Assembly: GCA_947588655.1 (NCBI GenBank)
Contig: CANPYS010000020.1
Location: 1 to 33,419 of the forward strand
Reading direction: 5' to 3'
From: an uncultured Alphaproteobacteria bacterium
Lineage (GTDB): Bacteria > Pseudomonadota > Alphaproteobacteria > RF32 > CAG-239
Length of the DNA stretch: 33,419 nt
The notes below the pieces were generated by a model. That model was given only the letters and a program-made list of their open reading frames with translations, made no database searches and was not told the origin of the DNA. The position numbers and the translations under genes are program-made. Below are positions 20,709-28,803 of this stretch, one piece after another. Each line of letters opens with the position of its first letter. The first letter of the stretch is position 1.

Positions 20709-21660
20709 AATTTAAAATTACAACTTCCCTTTCATTAGATTTTCTATTTATTTTGTGATAACTTGATGAACGATAATGATATTCGATATCAACGACACTA
20801 AAATTATTTTTTTCTATCCATTTTTGGAGAATAGTATTATTTGCCCCTTCTTTTGATAAAATATTTGACAGAGCAAAGCGAATGCCTTTTTGCGATAAAA
20901 AGTCGAGAGTGTCTAGTAACCTTTCCTCTTGGTATTCTGTCCATGCAGAATGTTGACAATTAGAATTATTATATACAGCATTTGATATTAAATATGGAGG
21001 GTCACAGTATACAAAATCATTTTCAGATAGCTCGAATTCTTTAACTACAGAGAAATCAGAAAAATAAAACTTTATATTTTTATTTTTAATCCCTTGTTTG
21101 AAGGAGTGGAGTTTTTCCCGAATGCTAGCATTAAAATCTGTTTTGCCAACAGGCATATTAAACTTTCCTGATGAATTAAATCGTATATCATTATTAAAAC
21201 AAAAACTAAGAAGGACTAAAAGATAAATAGATTTTTCTCCCGTTTCCAACTGAGAAGAATTAAAAAAGGTTCGTAACTTTTCATAGCCATTTTTATTATA
21301 TTTTTTAAATCCGTTGTTTCCTTCAACATAAGGTTTATATACACTGTACCCCTTGTTAAAAGTATCCGACAGATTGAAAGAATATATTATTTCCTCTGCT
21401 TTTGAGATAATGCTGTTTTCAGAAAAGAGTTGTAATGTCTGCAATAATTCTATAAGAGGACGATTGATGTCTATACAAACAACTTCTTGAGATTGATTTA
21501 TTACATTTAAACCTATAGAGGCTCCGCCACAACACATATCGATAAAGCGATTAATCTTTTTAGGGAAAAGTGGAATTATTTGTTCAAGTAAACGAGACTT
21601 GTTTCCTGTATAGTTTAAGGGGGTTTTAATATAATTGTCAAATAAATTTATATTAGTCAT
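20698..21660 (-). CDS. D12-class N6-adenine DNA methyltransferase (first of the R-M operon)
   Basis: The 320-residue Dam-type enzyme has motif X TPLNYTGNKSRLLEQI at residues 13-28, motif I FIDMCCGGASIGLNV near 38-52 (CGGA where FxGxG is typical), and VYCDPPYLIS near 217-226. SNILSKEG is close to the Dam/DpnM pattern. The C-terminus has EYHYRSSSYHKINRKSNEREVVILNY. It is different in sequence from its neighbour, so the two probably modify different strands of an asymmetric site. It starts within the last codons of the HNH gene (ATGACTAA, 8-base overlap). Confidence 0.88.
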   Translation of the reverse strand: MTNINLFDNYIKTPLNYTGNKSRLLEQIIPLFPKKINRFIDMCCGGASIGLNVINQSQEVVCIDINRPLIELLQTLQLFSENSIISKAEEIIYSFNLSDTFNKGYSVYKPYVEGNNGFKKYNKNGYEKLRTFFNSSQLETGEKSIYLLVLLSFCFNNDIRFNSSGKFNMPVGKTDFNASIREKLHSFKQGIKNKNIKFYFSDFSVVKEFELSENDFVYCDPPYLISNAVYNNSNCQHSAWTEYQEERLLDTLDFLSQKGIRFALSNILSKEGANNTILQKWIEKNNFSVVDIEYHYRSSSYHKINRKSNEREVVILNYDN

Positions 21661-22987
21661 TTTCTATCCCATAAAAACTTGCTAAGGTTTCAATGTCTGC
21701 AAAAATCCCTTTTCGCAATAGCTCTTTTTTATTACTATGTTCTACATAGAAAGAAAGCATTTGATATACGATGGAGCTTTTCGCATTGTGTATTTTCCGA
21801 TGACAATTAGGACATAAAGGAATAATATTTTCTGGAATATCTATGTCGTGTTCAAAAAATTTTGCGTTTTCCAATTGTATCATATGATGTCCTTCTAGGT
21901 ATGGAAGGTCTTTTTTAGTATTAAAATAATTAAGTTCATGGGCTTTATGAATGTCCTCATCCTGTGCAAAACAATCAAAAAAGCATTTATATCCATATTT
22001 TTCTATTGCTATTTGTTTTATATTCTTCCTTTCTTTTTTACGTACAAAGTTATTATCAAATTTTATTCCTAAGGTAAATTCAAAAACGTCTTTTAAGATT
22101 ATTCTATTCGATGAGTCAAGTAAAACTTCCAAAGTTTTTTGCTTTTCTTCCAAATTAAAATAATCGTTTAAATGATAATCATATATTAAACTTACATAAA
22201 TTTTTATAATATTTTCAAAATCTAACGTTTCACTGTTTTCTATACAAGATTGTTTAAATAAATAATAATTTATTATTATTCCTAGCTCTTTGTAAAAATT
22301 ATTTAACCCACCGGCTATATCTATTCTTTTATAAAGCATAGAGGATTCGTTTTTTGTAAGACTAGCTAGATAAGATAATTCATTTTTAGAAACATCATTA
22401 TGTATGAGTTTGTAAGCGAAGTCATAGGATGTTTGTACAGCGGGATTATAAAAAATTAAAGCTAAAACTGTTCTGCCAAGATTTTTTTGTAAAAGATCTT
22501 GTGTGGAATCTTTGATAAAAGTTTCATTTTTAGAAGATAAAATTTTGTTTATTTCTACCAGTGGTTGATTATCTACGTCAAAATAGCGTCCTGTTAACAA
22601 ATAAAGATTTAAAATAAATTGTAAGTAGTTTTTACCGTAATTCTGATCTATCCTATACAATTTTTCTCCAATTTTATTAATATCAGGAGTATCTTTAATT
22701 TTACGGAATAGTATTTTGGCTAATTCTAACCTTTTAAATTTTTGCTTATTCTTTTTTAGTACGGAAGGATTTTTGAACCACTTTTCCCATGCCGTATAGT
22801 CGTTTTTCAGTTCAATATATTTTGGGAGTAACTCTTCAATATATGTTGCAAATGTATCCACAGAACGAATATTTGTAGTTATAAAACCAAAAACTCTATG
22901 TTGCTCATTATTATGCGCAGAAGACACAAATTCTTTTTCTTCTTGTTTGATGCAAGTTAAAGTTTTTTCTAAAGTTTCCATAGTCAA
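21653..22987 (-). CDS. HNH-type restriction endonuclease candidate
   Basis: The 444-residue protein has a helical, otherwise unrecognised body and a C-terminal HNH/McrA-like nuclease domain. YGYKCFFDC near residue 330 and CPNCHRKIHNA near 392 form the zinc site. LEGHHMIQLENAK near 367 and ENIIPLCPNC give the His-His and Asn of the beta-beta-alpha-metal core. The operon position with two adenine methyltransferases makes it the probable cutter of a type II (likely asymmetric-site) R-M system. It is the first gene, followed without gaps by both methyltransferases. AAGGA lies 8 bases before the ATG. The target specificity domain is presumably the N-terminal 300 residues. An R-M role is inferred from context. 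Confidence 0.78.
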   Translation of the reverse strand: MTMETLEKTLTCIKQEEKEFVSSAHNNEQHRVFGFITTNIRSVDTFATYIEELLPKYIELKNDYTAWEKWFKNPSVLKKNKQKFKRLELAKILFRKIKDTPDINKIGEKLYRIDQNYGKNYLQFILNLYLLTGRYFDVDNQPLVEINKILSSKNETFIKDSTQDLLQKNLGRTVLALIFYNPAVQTSYDFAYKLIHNDVSKNELSYLASLTKNESSMLYKRIDIAGGLNNFYKELGIIINYYLFKQSCIENSETLDFENIIKIYVSLIYDYHLNDYFNLEEKQKTLEVLLDSSNRIILKDVFEFTLGIKFDNNFVRKKERKNIKQIAIEKYGYKCFFDCFAQDEDIHKAHELNYFNTKKDLPYLEGHHMIQLENAKFFEHDIDIPENIIPLCPNCHRKIHNAKSSIVYQMLSFYVEHSNKKELLRKGIFADIETLASFYGIEND

Positions 22988-22998
22988 TTTCCTTTTTT

Positions 22999-23030
22999 AT
23001 AATACTTGAGCCGATTTTTTTAATTGTCAA
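22999..23030 (-). promoter_or_regulatory. Possible promoter of the R-M operon
   Basis: Minus strand: perfect TTGACA (23025-23030), 20 bp, TATTAT (22999-23004). The spacing is longer than ideal, which would make a weak promoter. Confidence 0.35.
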
Positions 23031-23070
23031 GAAAAAACAAAATTTATATACTTAATAAAACTTACTATAG

Positions 23071-23586
23071 TTAATGAAGCTTTTGTTTAAAAAAAACAGT
23101 ATATCCGTTGGAATTTAGCTTGTTAAGCGTGGCTTCAAGCTCGGGGTTTGGGGGCATTTGCCCTGTTGTTTGAAATTGGGCTAAATATTGCAAATATTGC
23201 GCATAACGGTTTTTATAAGGCGGAATGCCGTTATCAAGCGGCGCGCTTTCTACAAGCAAAACAGGCTGATTTTCAGGCGGATTGTTTTGAACAGAAGGCT
23301 CTAAAGCCACATTTTCGGCAGGCTCATCAGAAACAATTGCCAAAGGCTCGGTAAACGATTCTTCTTGAGGTGGCGTTTCCGGCATCAAAGGAATAAAACG
23401 CCCGTCCACCGCGATATATTGAACATTTTGTTCCACCGCTGTTGGCAAAGGTCCATTGTAAGTAACAGGCGGAAGTTTTTCGTATCGGGGAGCCGTTTCA
23501 GTGGCAGGAATAAAAAATCCTTGAGCAAAAGAGATGCTTGCGCCACAAATGCAAAAAATATAAAAGAAAAACCGAAACAAAAACAT
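23071..23586 (-). CDS. Hypothetical exported Pro-rich protein
   Basis: The product has 171 residues and no recognised family. The N-terminal signal peptide (FRFFFYIFCICGASISFAQG) is followed by a Pro/Glu/Asn-rich, low-complexity middle (PETPPQEES, NNPPENQP) and a C-terminal part with YAQYLQYLAQFQTTG and GYTVFFKQKLH. AGAGGG precedes the ATG. It is divergent from the next gene over 42 bases. The base composition is that of the chromosome again, so the R-M island ends between 22987 and 23071. Confidence 0.65.
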   Translation of the reverse strand: MFLFRFFFYIFCICGASISFAQGFFIPATETAPRYEKLPPVTYNGPLPTAVEQNVQYIAVDGRFIPLMPETPPQEESFTEPLAIVSDEPAENVALEPSVQNNPPENQPVLLVESAPLDNGIPPYKNRYAQYLQYLAQFQTTGQMPPNPELEATLNKLNSNGYTVFFKQKLH

Positions 23587-23628
23587 CTATTAACCCTCTA
23601 TTGACAATTTTAAGTTAAACTAGAATAC

Positions 23629-24318
23629 ATGAAAAAACTTTTTTATACGTTAATTTTTTTAAATTTAATAGCTTTGCCCTTAAAAGCAAGCGCTTTAAGC
23701 CGTGCCGATGCGCGTTGCCTTGCGGATTTAGAACCGCCTGAAGTAAGCATTGAAACATCGCTTGGCAAGCTTCGTTATGACTTTAGCAAAAGCAACAAAA
23801 GCCTCACCAGAATGCACGTCCGCAATTATGGTGGCACTGTGTCAAAGGGAAGTGAGGTTCGGGGTTTGGCGTCATACACGCTTTTCAAACAGGTCAGTTT
23901 CAGAATACAAAAAAAGACATTGTCAGACGGCACAATTTGTGTTGCGCCGGAATATGTTCAGCTTAAAATTGGCATTCAAGATCCCACCATTTATATCTCG
24001 CGTGATTTAGAAAAGGATTCGTGCGATTATATAGTTGCCATGCGCCACGAGCAGACGCATTTGCAAACGATTACGGAAATTTTTCAATATTATTTGCCGG
24101 CGCTTAAAGAGAGTTTTTTTGATTCGGTGCGCCAAAACAGAATGGTCAGCTCAACGCAAAACGTAGATACCACGCAAATTCAGGAAGAATTTAAGAAAAT
24201 TTATTTTGCCTCGCTCCAACCTGTTTTAGATAAAATCCGCGCCGATGTGTTAGAAGAGCAGGAAAAACTTGATAGTCCTGAAAATTATAAATATGAACAA
24301 AGCTTGTGTATGCCATGA
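23629..24318 (+). CDS. Hypothetical periplasmic protein with an HEQTH motif
   Basis: The 229-residue product begins with a signal peptide (KKLFYTLIFLNLIALPLKASA). It contains IVAMRHEQTHLQTITE near residues 140-155, an HExxH zinc-peptidase motif with a hydrophobic lead, preceded by SCDYI. This is the pattern of small DUF922-like predicted zinc proteases, where the role is unknown. Four cysteines (RCLAD, TICVAP, DSCDY, SLCMP) could pair in the periplasm. It is coupled to rlmH by an ATGA overlap. Confidence 0.68.
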   Translation: MKKLFYTLIFLNLIALPLKASALSRADARCLADLEPPEVSIETSLGKLRYDFSKSNKSLTRMHVRNYGGTVSKGSEVRGLASYTLFKQVSFRIQKKTLSDGTICVAPEYVQLKIGIQDPTIYISRDLEKDSCDYIVAMRHEQTHLQTITEIFQYYLPALKESFFDSVRQNRMVSSTQNVDTTQIQEEFKKIYFASLQPVLDKIRADVLEEQEKLDSPENYKYEQSLCMP

Positions 24319-24755
24319 AAATATTAATCAAAGCCATAGGAAAAACAAAAAACGGCTCGCCCGAACAAGCGCTTGCAAAAATGTATTGTGAACGTCTGTC
24401 TTGGGATATTGAAATCAAAGAAAAAGATAACGCCACGCAGGCTGAAGAGGCTGATTTTTTGTTAAATAATCTGCCCAAAGGGGCAAAAATTGTGGTTTTG
24501 GATGAGCGGGGCGAAAATCTTTCAAGCTTGGAATTAGCGCATAAAATTGAATCTTGGCAATGCGAGGGTTGTTCAGAAATTTGCTTTTTAATCGGCGGTG
24601 CAGACGGACATCTGCCCCAAACGCGCCAAAAGGCGGATTTAGTTCTGTCTTTCGGGCGTTTAACAATGCCACATATGCTTTTTAGGGCGGTTTTATGCGA
24701 GCAAATTTATCGTGTGCAGACCATTATAAACAAACATCCTTATCATAGAGCCTGA
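24315..24755 (+). CDS. rlmH: 23S rRNA (pseudouridine-1915-N3)-methyltransferase RlmH
   Basis: The 146-residue SPOUT protein has KILIKAIGKTKNGSPEQALA at the N-terminus, VVLDERGENLSSLELA, the knot region ICFLIGGADGHLP, and the standard end LTMPHMLFRAVLCEQIYR...HPYHRA. It methylates pseudouridine 1915 of helix 69. ATG at 24315 overlaps the previous stop (ATGA); an ATG at 24306 would add three residues not seen in the family. Confidence 0.94.
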   Translation: MKILIKAIGKTKNGSPEQALAKMYCERLSWDIEIKEKDNATQAEEADFLLNNLPKGAKIVVLDERGENLSSLELAHKIESWQCEGCSEICFLIGGADGHLPQTRQKADLVLSFGRLTMPHMLFRAVLCEQIYRVQTIINKHPYHRA

Positions 24756-24763
24756 TAAAAATC

Positions 24764-24792
24764 TTGACAGTTAAGGGTTTTCAAAATATAAC
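24764..24792 (+). promoter_or_regulatory. Promoter of valS
   Basis: A perfect TTGACA (24764-24769), 17 bp, TATAAC (24787-24792), start near 24799. It lies inside a stretch that stays open in the valS frame and so shows the upstream TTG is not the start. Confidence 0.75.
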
Positions 24793-24820
24793 CGAAAAAA
24801 AGATTTTGGAGAAAATAAAT

Positions 24821-27409
24821 ATGCCGTATAGCAAAAAAACTTTAGACACCCGTATGAATCTGCCTGAAATTGAAGATCGTTGCAAATCTTATTGGGCTGA
24901 AAACAATGTTTACCGTTATGATAACACGCGTTCTCGGGAAGAAACATTTGTGATTGATACGCCCCCGCCGACTGTTTCGGGTTCATTGCACATTGGGCAT
25001 ATTTTCAGCTATACGCAAACGGACGTTGTGGCGCGTTACCAACGTATGAGTGGCAAAACCGTTTTTTACCCGATTGGTTGGGACGATAACGGCTTGCCGA
25101 CCGAACGCCGCGTTCAAAACTATTTTAACATTGCATGCAATCCCGAACTTCCTTATGAGGCGGGTTTTGAACCTCGGCACATTGAAAATGATAAAACGCC
25201 GCGCCAAGATGTTTCACGCAAAAACTTTATTGAGGCTTGCGAAAAATTAACCGCTGCCGATGAGGCCGTTTTTGAAAATGTGTTTAAAAACATCGGGCAT
25301 TCGTATGATTGGAACATCAAATATACCACCATCAGTCCGGAGGCCATTCAAAAATCGCAAGAATCTTTTATTGATTTATATGAAAAAGGCTTTGTTTCGT
25401 TGGTTGAATCGCCAACCATGTGGGATGTGACTTTCCAATCCGCCGTGGCGCAGGCTGAAGTTGAAGACCGCGAAACGGCGGGCTTTTTCCATGACATTCA
25501 TTTTCCGATTGAAGGCAGTGATGAATATGTGACCATTGCCACCACAAGGCCCGAATTTTTGCCGGCGTGTATCGCGATTGTGGCACACCCGGATGATGAG
25601 CGTTATCAAAAGTTTTTCGGCAAAAAAGTTTTAGTGCCTTTGTTTGATACGCCGGTTGAAATTGTGCCTTCCGAGCATGCTGAAAAAGATAAAGGCACGG
25701 GCATTATGATGGTTTGCACCTTTGGCGATGCCGCCGATGTGGCGTGGTGGAAACAATCAGGTCTTCCTTTAAAGCAAATTGTCGGTCGTGACGGACGGCT
25801 CTTAAACATCAAATTCGGCGAGGGGGCTTTTGTTTCCAAAAATCCGGATAAGGCGAATGAAATGTACCAACAGCTTGCCGGTTTAAGTATGAAGCAAGCG
25901 CGTGCCAAAATTGTGGAATTGCTCCGCGAGAACGGCTTTTTGGCGCAAGAACCGCGCCCGATTGTGCATGCGGTTAAGTTTTATGAAAAAGGCACATTGC
26001 CTTTAGAGTTTGTCACGTCGCGCCAATGGTTTGTAAAGCTCCAAGATAAAAAAGAAAAGCTTATTGAAATGGGGCGCAAAATCAAATGGAAACCAGCGCA
26101 CATGCAAACACGCTATGAAGAATGGGTAAAAGGTTTGAACCAAGATTGGTGCATCAGTCGCCAGCGCTTTTTCGGGGTGCCTTTCCCTGTGTGGTATGCA
26201 CTTGACGCTGAGGGCGAACCCGATTATACACGTCCGATTGTGGCAAAATTAAACGCATTGCCTGTGGATCCGATGGTTGATGTGCCGGAGGGTTATACCG
26301 AGGCAAAGCGTGGCAAGCCGAACGGTTTTGTGGCAGATGCGAATGTAATGGACACATGGGCGACATCGGCCTTAACGCCGCAAATTGCTATGAATGCCGG
26401 CAAAACAGATAAAATCAACCTGCCGTTTGATATTCGGCCACAAGCGCACGATATTATCCGCACTTGGGCATTTTATACCATTGCCAAAGCTTTGATGCAT
26501 AGCAACACAATTCCTTGGAACGAGGTTTTAGTCAGTGGTTTTATTTTGGATCCTGATCGCAAAAAAATGTCAAAATCCAAAGGCAACGTGGTGACGCCGC
26601 AACATCTTTTAGATACCTATGGCGCGGATTCTGTGCGTTATTGGGCAGCGTCTGCGCGTTTGGGCGTGGATACGGCGTTTGAAGAGCAGATTATGGCGCA
26701 AGGCAAAAAGCTTGTGAACAAACTGTTTAATGCCTCGCGCTTTGTGTTTAATATTGTTGAAAACAGCGCTCTGAAAAATGAGAAAAATTATACGCCTTTT
26801 ATCACAAAACCACTTGATATGGCTTGGCTTTCTAAAATGAATGCGATGATTAAACAGGCCAATGATTATTTTGCAACGTATGATTACGCGGCGGCGTTGG
26901 AAGTGATTGAAAAGCGTTTTTGGGATTTTTGTGACAACGACTTGGAAATTATCAAAAAACGCGCGTATGACATCAACGATAAATCGGCGGCGGCAACGTT
27001 AATGTTTTGCATTGACACGTTTTTAAAGTTGTTTGCGCCGTTCTGCCCCTTCATCACGGAAGAAATTTATCAATGCCGTCCTTGGGGTAATGAAAGCGCT
27101 GAATCTTTGCATTTGCAAGCTTTCCCGAAAGCGGGCGATATGTCGGCTGATACGCGTGTTTATGACAATGTTTCGTTTATTGCCTCTGAAATTCGCAAAG
27201 CCAAAACAACGGCGAATATCACACAACGCACACCGGTTAAGCAAATTTTGATAAAAGCGCCTGAAAAGGAGCTTCAAGCCTTGAAAGATGTTGCTGATGA
27301 TATTGAAAACGTTGGTGGCATTGTGCCTGGTGCTTTAAAGTTTGAGGTAGGCGAGGCGCTTGAAGTGACAAACATTGAACTTGATTTAAGCGCTTTGTCC
27401 GAGAACTAA
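24821..27409 (+). CDS. valS: Valyl-tRNA synthetase, archaeal-type
   Basis: The 862-residue class I synthetase has the HIGH motif at 57-60 (PPTVSGSLHIGH), KMSKS at 582-586, and an editing (CP1) domain with IATTRPEFLPACIAIVAHPDDERY. The anticodon-binding domain lies near 690-800. The active-site stretch GWDDNGLPTERRVQNYF is the form seen in archaeal/eukaryal ValRS and in Rickettsia, where ordinary bacterial enzymes have GTDHAGIATQ. The start at 24821 follows TTTTGGAGAA and lies after a clear promoter. It overlaps the convergent efflux gene stop by 4 bases. Identity is sure; the archaeal-type call rests on motif memory. Confidence 0.93.
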   Translation: MPYSKKTLDTRMNLPEIEDRCKSYWAENNVYRYDNTRSREETFVIDTPPPTVSGSLHIGHIFSYTQTDVVARYQRMSGKTVFYPIGWDDNGLPTERRVQNYFNIACNPELPYEAGFEPRHIENDKTPRQDVSRKNFIEACEKLTAADEAVFENVFKNIGHSYDWNIKYTTISPEAIQKSQESFIDLYEKGFVSLVESPTMWDVTFQSAVAQAEVEDRETAGFFHDIHFPIEGSDEYVTIATTRPEFLPACIAIVAHPDDERYQKFFGKKVLVPLFDTPVEIVPSEHAEKDKGTGIMMVCTFGDAADVAWWKQSGLPLKQIVGRDGRLLNIKFGEGAFVSKNPDKANEMYQQLAGLSMKQARAKIVELLRENGFLAQEPRPIVHAVKFYEKGTLPLEFVTSRQWFVKLQDKKEKLIEMGRKIKWKPAHMQTRYEEWVKGLNQDWCISRQRFFGVPFPVWYALDAEGEPDYTRPIVAKLNALPVDPMVDVPEGYTEAKRGKPNGFVADANVMDTWATSALTPQIAMNAGKTDKINLPFDIRPQAHDIIRTWAFYTIAKALMHSNTIPWNEVLVSGFILDPDRKKMSKSKGNVVTPQHLLDTYGADSVRYWAASARLGVDTAFEEQIMAQGKKLVNKLFNASRFVFNIVENSALKNEKNYTPFITKPLDMAWLSKMNAMIKQANDYFATYDYAAALEVIEKRFWDFCDNDLEIIKKRAYDINDKSAAATLMFCIDTFLKLFAPFCPFITEEIYQCRPWGNESAESLHLQAFPKAGDMSADTRVYDNVSFIASEIRKAKTTANITQRTPVKQILIKAPEKELQALKDVADDIENVGGIVPGALKFEVGEALEVTNIELDLSALSEN

Positions 27410-28803
27410 TTGTTATAACCGCCGCCGGTGGCTTTGTAATAAGCAATAATGTCTTGGTAAATTTTGCCGTTGCTTTCGGCAAGGTTTGTTTGCGCCTCAA
27501 GCAAATCTTGTTCTGTTTGCAACAAATTTGAAAATTCTATCAGTCCGTTTTCGTACTGAATTTTTAAAGATTCTATAACTTGCTCCATACTCTGAACGGC
27601 GCGGCGTTGAGCGCGGTTTGTTTCAAATTCTTTTTCAACGGAGACCATAGCGTTTGAAAGTTCTTCAATAGCTTCTAAGACCGTTTGGCGATAATTTTCA
27701 AAAACATCTTCTTTAATTTCTTTTTGAAGTTCCACATTGTTGCGGAGTTTGCCCCAATTAAAAATAGGCAGATTAAACGAGGGCGCGTAGCTATAAGCCT
27801 CGCTTGAATGATTAAAAAGCCTTGAACCAGCGCTAGATTGCCACCCAAAAAGCGCGCTAATACTCACGTTTGGATAAAGCGCGGCAACAGCTTGCCCAAT
27901 AGCGGCGTTTTGAGCCGCCAAAGCGCGCTCTGCGGCTTGGACATCGGGGCGACTACGAATAATATCCGCAGGCAAATTTTTGAGCTTTTTTGTATCAAAC
28001 CGATAAGCTTTGCTCACGGGGTTACGCTTTGTTTCTATCACATCAGCCGGAATTTCGTTTGGCAAAATACCGGCAAGCACCGCCAAGGCATTTTGATAAG
28101 CTTTCATTTGATATTCTAGGGCGGGTATAGCGGCTTTGGTTGTTTCCACCACATAGCGCGCCTGATTATAATCAGCAGAAGATGTTAAGCCGGCGTCAAA
28201 TTTTTGTTTGACCGTTTCAAAGATGTCTTGTTGCAGTTTAAGGTTGTTTTGAGCAATTCTAAGTTTTTCCTGTGTTGTTTTAAGCAAAAAATAATTATTC
28301 GCCACTTCGGCGGCAAGCACCACCTGTAATTGTCGCAAATTATAAGCTGATTCCTGATATTGTGCCCACGATTGTTCGTTTAACCGCCGACCGGCGCCCC
28401 AAATATCTAATTCCCAAGAGGCGTCAAAGCCTATTTGCAGATAATTTGTATCCGCCGTTAAGCCAATATTTTCGCTTGGGCGGCTAAAGTCATAAGTTGC
28501 GGTGGCGCTCAAATCGGGCAGATATGTCGCGCGATTGATTTTAACTGTTTGGCGCGCTTGTTTGAGTTTTGAAAGCCCGCTTTTAATGCTTGGGCTATTT
28601 TGAAGTGAAATATCAACAAGCCGATTAAGAGGTTCATCGCCAAATTCGGCGTACCAGTTGCGCGCAATATTTTGCCCCTGACCGTGAAGATTTAAGGCGG
28701 CAGCAACTTGAGAATCTTCATAAGTGTTAGGCTTTTCATAATCAGGGCCAACCGTGCATGCCACAAGAAAGACAAGCGTTATCAGACAAGTTTTTTTAAG
28801 CAT
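27406..28803 (-). CDS. Outer-membrane efflux channel, NodT/OprM type lipoprotein
   Basis: The 465-residue product starts at 28803 ([16 protein letters not shown]), behind GGAGAAGCCC. The lipobox LVAC places the acylated Cys at about residue 16, followed by TVGPDYEKP, the hallmark N-terminus of NodT-family channels. Two OEP repeats show in [26 protein letters not shown] and [29 protein letters not shown]. Another ATG at 28932 would add 43 residues overlapping the pump gene and hide the signal. It overlaps the pump stop by 8 bases. It forms the trimeric outer-membrane duct of the tripartite pump. Confidence 0.9.
   Translation of the reverse strand: MLKKTCLITLVFLVACTVGPDYEKPNTYEDSQVAAALNLHGQGQNIARNWYAEFGDEPLNRLVDISLQNSPSIKSGLSKLKQARQTVKINRATYLPDLSATATYDFSRPSENIGLTADTNYLQIGFDASWELDIWGAGRRLNEQSWAQYQESAYNLRQLQVVLAAEVANNYFLLKTTQEKLRIAQNNLKLQQDIFETVKQKFDAGLTSSADYNQARYVVETTKAAIPALEYQMKAYQNALAVLAGILPNEIPADVIETKRNPVSKAYRFDTKKLKNLPADIIRSRPDVQAAERALAAQNAAIGQAVAALYPNVSISALFGWQSSAGSRLFNHSSEAYSYAPSFNLPIFNWGKLRNNVELQKEIKEDVFENYRQTVLEAIEELSNAMVSVEKEFETNRAQRRAVQSMEQVIESLKIQYENGLIEFSNLLQTEQDLLEAQTNLAESNGKIYQDIIAYYKATGGGYNN

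Noticed and set aside
19698-22987. Phage or conjugative island
   Set aside because: No integrase, relaxase, capsid or replication genes; only the three R-M genes differ in composition.
23601-23629. TTGACA as promoter for the HEQTH gene
   Set aside because: With normal spacing the -10 falls on the start codon itself, so transcription would begin inside the gene. The match is probably chance, or the mRNA is leaderless.
24764-24820. N-terminal extension of valS from a TTG
   Set aside because: The TTG is part of a perfect TTGACA -35 box with TATAAC 17 bp on, and a good SD precedes the ATG at 24821.
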